This document shows positions 5,445-10,674 of a stretch of 10,674 nt of DNA, in pieces. How positions within the stretch are numbered: the first letter of the stretch is position 1; each line of letters begins with the position of its first letter. The DNA comes from Clostridiaceae bacterium (GTDB taxonomy: Bacteria > Bacillota > Clostridia > Oscillospirales > Acutalibacteraceae). The notes under the pieces are model-generated. The model saw only the letters and a program-made list of their open reading frames with translations, had not been told where the DNA came from and ran no database searches. The position numbers and the translations under genes were made by a program. The stretch covers positions 1 to 10,674 of the forward strand of contig CAJGCL010000068.1 in the NCBI GenBank assembly GCA_904501675.1, given 5' to 3'.

Positions 5445-7301
5445 TTATTTCTTTTTATCTTTTTTTGCTTGCTTGGCTTCAAGCTTTGCTTTTTTCTTTA
5501 ATTCTTTTGCTCTTCTTGCTTTTACTACTGCTTCTTTGTTTTTGTTGCGTTTCTTTGAAGCTACGAGAATAATTATAAGCGCAACAATCAGAAGAATACA
5601 AAGAGAAAGCGATATTACAATCACTAATCTTTTGACGACGTCGTCAGAAAGCTTGTCGGTGTTTTCTGCTGAATACTGAGGAAGTGTTGTAGCGTCTATA
5701 AGAACTACCTGAATAATTCCGTCATCGCCAACAACATATTTGTATCCGTCGGGAAGTTGCTCGTAATTTCCCTGGCTTATTATGTTTCCGTTTTGGTCAA
5801 CAAGCTGGCCTTTATCGTTAACTGACAGAATATTTCCCACAATATTCATTGCGCCGTTGTTGAAGTTTGAAACAAGAGGGGAAATAGCAGGGAGAGAAGG
5901 AGTTCCTGTAACAACCTGAGTTGTACCGTCCTGTTGAAGAATTGTAGTACCGAGTGTTGGAATAATACCTGTAATATTGCTGTCTTCAGGCTCTTTTGTT
6001 CCCTGGTGAATATTGAGTCTGTATGCAGAAGATCTTTTTAAATCATTTACGGTGTATGTACAAACAATAGTGATAATTTGTTTTGCTGAGTCAGTTAAAT
6101 TTACTAAAGCATATTTGCCGGGTGTAACGGATTTTCCGTTTATTGTTACACCTGAGGTTGCCTGTATAGGTGTAGGATTTATTGATATGTTTTCCCTTTT
6201 AGATTCAAGGAAAATATCGTATTCATCAATATCAGAGAAAAACTCTTGCTCAAGATTAAACCTAGTTGTTTTTTTGAGAACAATGTTGAAGCATTCCTGG
6301 TAACTGTATTTCTTATGAGAAATTGTAACATTTGAATCCTGCTGCGCCATTCTCTGAAGAATGTAGTAGGGGATGGTTTGCTCTTTTGAAGCTTTTACAA
6401 GAGATTGAGGATCAAGTTTTACCCGGTATTGCGTACCTAACATGGCGGTAAGGTACTTCTGTGTAAGCTCTTCCTGTGTAGCATTTTCTGAGTCGATTGA
6501 TAACCCATAGCCTCGGATTGTCATAATAGCAACGCGCCTGAAAACCTCAGGTCTGTCTAAGGTAGGAATTTCTGAAACAGAAGCATAACCGTTAACGTAT
6601 AACGACATTAATGAGGTGTAGTAAATGTAATCCTCTAATGAGCCTAAAGAGTCAGCTCCAAAAAATTTCAGCATAAAGGCAGTCAACGAATTTTTGTTTC
6701 CTGAAAGAGCGGCTATATACATAACGAGCGCCTCTTCCATAGGAGTTCCCTTAGGAATATCTAAATGCTCGCCTTTGTAAACGTAATACAAATCGTTGCG
6801 CATCATAGCGTAAAGTGCGCTTATCATAAGCACTCTTTCTGCATCAGCTTCATCTTCAGGTGTAACAACAATACCTTGCTGACGCAGCCAATCTGCTTTA
6901 GTCTGGTCTGAAACAGTAGGCTCGGAAACTAACGTAAGAGCACCAATTTGGTTGAGCAGATAAAGGTAAGCAGCTCTTTGAGATTCCTCGTCAAGAGTAT
7001 AGTTTTTTACACACTCTTCAACCTGTGCCTTGAAATGAGGTGCATCTGTTGTGTAAGGGTATGATGTTACAGGTTTCAATAGTGCCTCATTCATAATTCC
7101 GCCGGGAGAAAGCATGTCTTCTTTAACGGTGAGTTGGCGTAGCCATGATGGGTCAGGTTCACTATAGGCATACTGAGTGTTTACACCAATATTACCATCA
7201 AATTTTATAGCAAAATCCTTTGCAAAGGCAGACGGCATTAAAGCAGTAACAAAAGTTACTACCAAAAGAAGCAATGAAATAAGCTTTGTGTTTCTTTTCA
7301 T
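5445..7301 (-). CDS. large surface-anchored protein, signal peptide and C-terminal membrane helix, function unknown
   Basis: The start at 7301 gives 618 residues; a longer frame to 7361 exists but would cover the promoter, while 7301 has AAAGGAG 8 bases upstream and opens directly into a signal peptide (1-27, MKRNTK start, SAFA|KD). A roughly 300-residue extracellular part without recognisable motifs follows, mostly helix-like and with repeated mentions of short A/L-rich segments. At about 375-460 comes a beta-rich segment (INPTP, GVTINGKSV, ending SSAYRLNIH) that resembles the cadherin-like beta-sandwich domain found in clostridial surface proteins. A loop follows, then a membrane helix at about 559-581 and a 36-residue cytoplasmic tail with 16 Lys and 3 Arg. 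There is no LPXTG or SLH motif, so anchoring is by the helix. I do not recognise the family. It is transcribed from its own promoter and has its own terminator. Confidence 0.85.
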   Translation of the reverse strand: MKRNTKLISLLLLVVTFVTALMPSAFAKDFAIKFDGNIGVNTQYAYSEPDPSWLRQLTVKEDMLSPGGIMNEALLKPVTSYPYTTDAPHFKAQVEECVKNYTLDEESQRAAYLYLLNQIGALTLVSEPTVSDQTKADWLRQQGIVVTPEDEADAERVLMISALYAMMRNDLYYVYKGEHLDIPKGTPMEEALVMYIAALSGNKNSLTAFMLKFFGADSLGSLEDYIYYTSLMSLYVNGYASVSEIPTLDRPEVFRRVAIMTIRGYGLSIDSENATQEELTQKYLTAMLGTQYRVKLDPQSLVKASKEQTIPYYILQRMAQQDSNVTISHKKYSYQECFNIVLKKTTRFNLEQEFFSDIDEYDIFLESKRENISINPTPIQATSGVTINGKSVTPGKYALVNLTDSAKQIITIVCTYTVNDLKRSSAYRLNIHQGTKEPEDSNITGIIPTLGTTILQQDGTTQVVTGTPSLPAISPLVSNFNNGAMNIVGNILSVNDKGQLVDQNGNIISQGNYEQLPDGYKYVVGDDGIIQVVLIDATTLPQYSAENTDKLSDDVVKRLVIVISLSLCILLIVALIIILVASKKRNKNKEAVVKARRAKELKKKAKLEAKQAKKDKKK

Positions 7302-7309
7302 GAATTCGT

Positions 7310-7316
7310 CTCCTTT
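7310..7316 (-). promoter_or_regulatory. ribosome binding site deciding the start of the surface protein
   Basis: AAAGGAG on the - strand, 8 bases before the ATG at 7301. The upstream ATG at 7361 has no such site and sits inside the -35 element. Confidence 0.88.
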
Positions 7317-7332
7317 CGCAAAAATCTTATCT

Positions 7333-7361
7333 ATTATATCAAAATTATAGTGTTCAGTCAA
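7333..7361 (-). promoter_or_regulatory. sigma-A-type promoter of the surface protein gene
   Basis: On the - strand, TTGACT (7361-7356), a 17-base spacer and TATAAT (7338-7333): 5 of 6 and 6 of 6 matches to consensus. Transcription would start near 7326, giving a leader of about 25 bases with the ribosome binding site. It lies just after the epimerase stop, so the surface gene need not depend on epimerase transcription. Confidence 0.9.
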
Positions 7362-7370
7362 CCGATAACC

Positions 7371-8414
7371 TTATTTTGAAAAGGAAAATATTGTAATTGA
7401 TTTGTATTCTTCGCCCGCGTTATAAACGCAGCTTGGCCATTCAGGGTGGTTAGGTGAATCAGGATAAACCTGTGTTTCAAGGCAGAAAGCAGAACGCTTT
7501 GTTAAAGGCAGGTTGCCCTTACCGATTATTGAGCCGTCAAGAAAGTTGCCGGTATAAAGCTGAACGCCCGGTTCTGTAGATTTAACCTCCATCTTAATGC
7601 CACTCTTATCACCTTTAGCGATGGCAATTGTTTTTAACGATCCGTCATAATCAGAGATACAGAAGTTGTGGTCATAGCCCATACCGTTTTTGAGCTGGAG
7701 GAAATCCTCTTCAATATCTCTTCCGATTTCTTTTTTTGTTGTGAAATCGAATGGTGTGCCTTTAACCTCAGGTAGTTCACCTGTTGGTATGCTCATTTCA
7801 TCAATAGCGGTAAAGCGGTCTGCGTTTATCTGAAGAGTATGCTTTAAAACATCACCGTTTTCATAGCCGTTAAGGTTGAAATAAGCGTGGTTTGTAAGAT
7901 TTATAACAGTCTTTTTATCAGAAATTGCACTATATTCAATGCTAAGGTTGTTTTCATCATCAAATGTGTAAATAACTTTTACATCAACATTTCCCGGGAA
8001 TCCATCCTGACCGTCAGGACTTGTGTATGTGAATTCAACAGAATTTTCGTCGAGTTCTTTTCCGCACCAGTGGGCAGAGCTGTATTCACCGCCACCATGA
8101 AGGCAGGTAACACCTTTTTCATTCTGAGTAACATTGTATGTAACGCCGTCAATAGTGAATGAACCGTTTTTAATGCGGTTTGCGTATTGACCAACAACAA
8201 CACCCTGATAATCACTACGGTTTATGTGGCCGTCCAATGAGCCGTGGCCGGAGAGAATGTCGATAAAGTTTCCGTATTTATCTTCAAGAATAATCTTATC
8301 AAGAGTGGAACCTTTTTCGATAATCTGAACTTTTGAACCACATTTGTTTGTAATAATAAATCCGTGAACGTTTTTACCGTTCATTTCGCCGTAAATAAAT
8401 TTTTCAATAGCCAT
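7371..8414 (-). CDS. galM: aldose 1-epimerase (mutarotase, GalM family)
   Basis: A 347-residue cytoplasmic enzyme that interconverts alpha and beta anomers of galactose or glucose, feeding the Leloir pathway. The beta-sandwich family motifs are present: NRIKNGSF, the histidine in CLHGG (His106), NLTNHAYFNL with the catalytic acid histidine (His176), Asp248 in GYDHNF, TGNFLDG, and the catalytic base Glu313 in CLETQVYPDSPNHP. The length is normal for GalM. The frame is open to 8471, but the start at 8414 is preferred: GGGGG lies 7 bases upstream, the family's N terminus begins here, and the longer form would cover the promoter. No other Leloir gene is in the window. No terminator is visible after its stop, so some read-through into the surface gene is possible. 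Confidence 0.95.
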   Translation of the reverse strand: MAIEKFIYGEMNGKNVHGFIITNKCGSKVQIIEKGSTLDKIILEDKYGNFIDILSGHGSLDGHINRSDYQGVVVGQYANRIKNGSFTIDGVTYNVTQNEKGVTCLHGGGEYSSAHWCGKELDENSVEFTYTSPDGQDGFPGNVDVKVIYTFDDENNLSIEYSAISDKKTVINLTNHAYFNLNGYENGDVLKHTLQINADRFTAIDEMSIPTGELPEVKGTPFDFTTKKEIGRDIEEDFLQLKNGMGYDHNFCISDYDGSLKTIAIAKGDKSGIKMEVKSTEPGVQLYTGNFLDGSIIGKGNLPLTKRSAFCLETQVYPDSPNHPEWPSCVYNAGEEYKSITIFSFSK

Positions 8415-8421
8415 AAAAATA

Positions 8422-8471
8422 CCCCCAAATTTATCTAGTATATAATACCTCAAATATATAGTTAAAGTCAA
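8422..8471 (-). promoter_or_regulatory. promoter and ribosome binding site of the aldose epimerase gene
   Basis: On the - strand, TTGACT (8471-8466), an 18-base spacer and TATTAT (8447-8442), then GGGGG (8426-8422) 7 bases before the ATG at 8414. The promoter diverges from that of the FHA-SEDS gene; the two -35 elements lie about 70 bases apart. Confidence 0.82.
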
Positions 8472-8538
8472 GGAAACATAAGGGTTAATAAAATATGTTT
8501 ACAGTTTCTTTTTAATTTGGTAACAATTACGTATTGAA

Positions 8539-8567
8539 TTGATTATTTTGTGTTTGTATGGTATTAT
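8539..8567 (+). promoter_or_regulatory. sigma-A-type promoter of the FHA-SEDS / PBP operon
   Basis: TTGATT (8539-8544), a 17-base spacer and TATTAT (8562-8567). Start of transcription near 8574 would give a short leader of about 20-27 bases containing AGGAGAGG (8584-8591). Confidence 0.82.
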
Positions 8568-8591
8568 ATAAGCGTCAACTATTAGGAGAGG

Positions 8592-10322
8592 ATGAGTAAT
8601 ATGCAAGCATTTATTACAGGGCTTGAGCCTTTTTTCAGATATGCCATATTAAGTATTGTTCTGTTTATAAATATCCGAATGCTTCTTAGCATGTTTTTTA
8701 AGAAAACTACCGATCCTATAAGAGCAAAACTTGTAAATACGGTTACCAATGAAAATATTTCTTTAAGAGAGAGGGAAACCTCCTTAGGCAGAAATAAAAG
8801 CTGTGATATTGTTCTTCCGTTTGATACTATTTCAAGGCTTCACGCTGTTATAGCATACAGAAACAAGGGTTTTGTTATTTTTGATACATTTTCAAAATCT
8901 GGTATTAAAGTAAACGGCAAGAAAATTGATAAAAAAGCGAATATCCGCAATGGTGATGAAATAAACATAGGTGGCCTTGAATATGAGCTTCATGAGGGCA
9001 AGTATAAATTTATAAAAGATAAAAGCTCTCTTTTGGGAACACCATCATATGGTGTTGTGCTGATTCTTCTTGCGGTGCTTAATATATTTATTATGCTTCT
9101 GAACCTTTACCCACAAGGTGAATTTAACGAAATTATAGTTTGCGTTTATCTTGGGTATATTGCTCTTCAATGGGGCTATTATCTTTTTGCGACATATGTA
9201 CTCCGTCTCCATAATTTTGAGTTGGAGATGATTGCGTTTACCTTCTGTTCTTTGGGGCTTGGGATTGTAGGAAGTATGTATCCTGACGCAGTTCTTAAAC
9301 AGCTTTTTGCAGTTGTTCTTGGCGTTGTGGGGTATTGTGCTTTGCTTGTTATTATGCGCTATGTAGAAGCAATAAAGTCAATCAGGTGGATTCTCGCAGC
9401 AGGTGCTATAGGTATTCTGGCGCTTACTCTTATTATTGCCGAGCCTACCAATGGAGCGAGGAACTGGCTTTCTTTAGGAGGTATTTCAATACAACCTTCA
9501 GAGCTTGTTAAGGTGGCATTCGTTTTTGTTGGAGCTGTTACTCTCGAAAAACTTCAGTCTATAAAAAATCTCACTATGTATATAGCATTTTCTGCTATAT
9601 GTGTTGGGCTTTTGTTCCTTATGTTTGACTTCGGAACAGCGCTTATCTTCTTCTTTACTTTTGTTATTATTGCGTTTATGCGTTCGGGCGATATAAAAAC
9701 ACTTTCTCTTGTTTGTGGCGTTGCCGCACTTGGCGCAGTAGCAATACTTATACTCAAGCCTTATGTTGCATCTCGTTTTTCCACCTATCTTCATGTGTGG
9801 GAATTTATGGATGAGGGTGGCTACCAACAGACACGCACGCTTATTTATTCTGCAAGTGGCGGACTTTTTGGCTTAGGTCTTGGTAATGGTGAACTTCGCA
9901 ATGTTTTTGCCGCAGCAGAAGATTTGGTGTTTGGTGTTGTGTCAGAGGAATTTGGACTTATAATGAGCTTTATGATTCCTTTAACCTACTGTATTATAGC
10001 AGTCTGGGCAATTGTAAATTCTAAAAAAGCAAAATCTACTTTCTATACAATTGCAGGTGTAGGTGCAATTGCAATGATTCTTTTCCAGACAATGCTCAGC
10101 ATCTTTGGAATAACAGACTTACTCCCTTTAACAGGTGTAACCCTTCCTTTTATAAGCAAGGGTGGGTCAAGCATTATTTCCTGCTTTTGCCTGCTGGCGT
10201 TTATAAAGAGTATAGATACACGTACTTTTGCAAATTTCAAACCTGAGCTTTTGCCTGCGGATATTCCCGTAACGACAAAGCCTGTAAAGAAGGGTGGTGC
10301 AAGGCGTGAAAACAACAGCTAA
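8592..10322 (+). CDS. FHA domain fused to SEDS peptidoglycan glycosyltransferase (RodA/FtsW/SpoVE family)
   Basis: A 576-residue membrane protein. A helix at about 15-36 is followed by a cytoplasmic FHA domain (about 50-135) with the phosphothreonine-binding residues in place: Gly66-Arg67 (LGRNKS), Ser81 and His84 (SRLH) and Asn108-Gly109 (VNG). Several further helices lead into a SEDS domain with GARNWLSLGGISIQPSE (288-303), an aspartate in AAEDLVFG (Asp444) at the place of the family's essential Asp, and LTGVTLPFISKGGSS. SEDS proteins polymerise lipid II into glycan strands together with a class B PBP, which is the next gene. FHA domains bind phosphothreonine, suggesting control by a PknB-type kinase. 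The ATG at 8592 is only 3 bases from AGGAG; the ATG at 8601, three codons in, is better spaced and may be the real start. Whether it acts in elongation, division or sporulation cannot be told. Confidence 0.93.
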   Translation: MSNMQAFITGLEPFFRYAILSIVLFINIRMLLSMFFKKTTDPIRAKLVNTVTNENISLRERETSLGRNKSCDIVLPFDTISRLHAVIAYRNKGFVIFDTFSKSGIKVNGKKIDKKANIRNGDEINIGGLEYELHEGKYKFIKDKSSLLGTPSYGVVLILLAVLNIFIMLLNLYPQGEFNEIIVCVYLGYIALQWGYYLFATYVLRLHNFELEMIAFTFCSLGLGIVGSMYPDAVLKQLFAVVLGVVGYCALLVIMRYVEAIKSIRWILAAGAIGILALTLIIAEPTNGARNWLSLGGISIQPSELVKVAFVFVGAVTLEKLQSIKNLTMYIAFSAICVGLLFLMFDFGTALIFFFTFVIIAFMRSGDIKTLSLVCGVAALGAVAILILKPYVASRFSTYLHVWEFMDEGGYQQTRTLIYSASGGLFGLGLGNGELRNVFAAAEDLVFGVVSEEFGLIMSFMIPLTYCIIAVWAIVNSKKAKSTFYTIAGVGAIAMILFQTMLSIFGITDLLPLTGVTLPFISKGGSSIISCFCLLAFIKSIDTRTFANFKPELLPADIPVTTKPVKKGGARRENNS

Positions 10323-10674
10323 AAGAAGTGTAGCTTTACTATTGCTTGTTGCAGTAGTTGTGTCAGGTCTTGGGGTTTTAGGGTATAGGTTTGTGATAAG
10401 TGGTGAGAAATGGTCAACAATGCGTGCAAACGCTCACCTTACTAAAAATGGCAGTTTTGTAGGTGCTGGTAACGTTGTTGATAGAAATGGAGAAGTTTTA
10501 GCCTTTACTGAGGGGACCGAAAGAATGTATAACTCCTCAGAACGCATACGCCGTTCAACCCTTCATATAGTAGGTGATACGGAAGGATATATTTCTTCAG
10601 GTGTTCAGACTGCATATAAATCTCAGCTTGCAGGCTATAATCCTGTTACAGGTATTTATACCCTTGAAAGATAC
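10306..10674 (+). CDS. class B penicillin-binding protein (PbpA/PBP2-like), 5' part
   Basis: The frame starts at GTG 10306, overlaps the SEDS gene by 17 bases and runs off the window after 123 codons. GTG codons at 10294 and 10297 are alternative starts; 10306 is preferred because AAGAAGGG lies at a usable distance (about 11 bases). The N terminus is a short basic segment (KTTAKR) and one membrane helix (about 8-30), followed by the head of the PBP pedestal region: GNVVDRNGEVLA (the family's 'IxDRNGxxLA' motif), then HIVGD, SGVQTAY and a GYNPVTG segment typical of PbpA/FtsI-type proteins. The transpeptidase domain with SxxK lies outside the window. The protein should cross-link glycan strands made by the preceding SEDS protein; the overlap suggests coupled translation and equal supply of the two partners. 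Confidence 0.9.
   Translation, partial: MKTTAKRSVALLLLVAVVVSGLGVLGYRFVISGEKWSTMRANAHLTKNGSFVGAGNVVDRNGEVLAFTEGTERMYNSSERIRRSTLHIVGDTEGYISSGVQTAYKSQLAGYNPVTGIYTLERY

Noticed and set aside
5634..5645. Palindrome GACGACGTCGTC
   Set aside because: It lies inside the surface protein gene and simply encodes Asp-Asp-Val-Val; no other sign of a site.
7302..7361. 20-residue N-terminal extension of the surface protein (start at 7361)
   Set aside because: It would overlap the promoter, has no ribosome binding site, and would bury the signal peptide.
8415..8471. 19-residue N-terminal extension of aldose epimerase (start at 8471)
   Set aside because: It covers the promoter elements and lacks a ribosome binding site; family N terminus fits 8414.

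Overview
The window is AT-rich and carries tightly packed genes on both strands. AGGAGG-type ribosome binding sites, sigma-A-like promoters and Gram-positive envelope genes (membrane-anchored HtrA, SEDS plus class B PBP) point to a low-GC Firmicute, most likely a clostridial (Oscillospiraceae/Ruminococcaceae-like) gut-type bacterium. The lineage is inferred from style and gene content, not from a marker gene. No rRNA, tRNA, IS element, phage gene or CRISPR array was seen.

Layout. (1) Positions 1-1491, + strand: the 3' part of a YhhN-family membrane protein, a small secreted or anchored single-pass protein of unknown function, and a TtcA-type PP-loop tRNA thiolase, closely spaced like an operon. 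They end at a near-perfect bidirectional terminator (1491-1529). (2) Positions 5305 back to 1534, - strand: an OmpR/PhoB response regulator, a sensor histidine kinase and a membrane-anchored HtrA-like serine protease, apparently one envelope-stress operon. The kinase reading frame is broken at its 5' end by a run of nine A: the expected first transmembrane helix is encoded, but the only sensible ATG lies in another frame. (3) Positions 7301 back to 5445, - strand: a large surface protein with a signal peptide, a possible cadherin-like beta-sandwich, one C-terminal membrane helix and a very Lys-rich cytoplasmic tail. It has its own consensus-like promoter and a terminator. (4) Positions 8414 back to 7371, - strand: aldose 1-epimerase. 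(5) Positions 8592-10674, + strand: an FHA-domain/SEDS (RodA/FtsW/SpoVE) fusion protein overlapping the start of a class B penicillin-binding protein that runs off the window. Together they look like a peptidoglycan glycosyltransferase/transpeptidase pair that may be controlled by Ser/Thr phosphorylation.

Most genes serve the cell envelope (wall synthesis, envelope stress sensing and proteolysis, surface protein) alongside housekeeping tRNA modification and sugar metabolism. I found no wholly new system. The points most worth a second look are the A9-tract break at the histidine kinase start, the FHA-SEDS fusion, and the unassigned surface protein.
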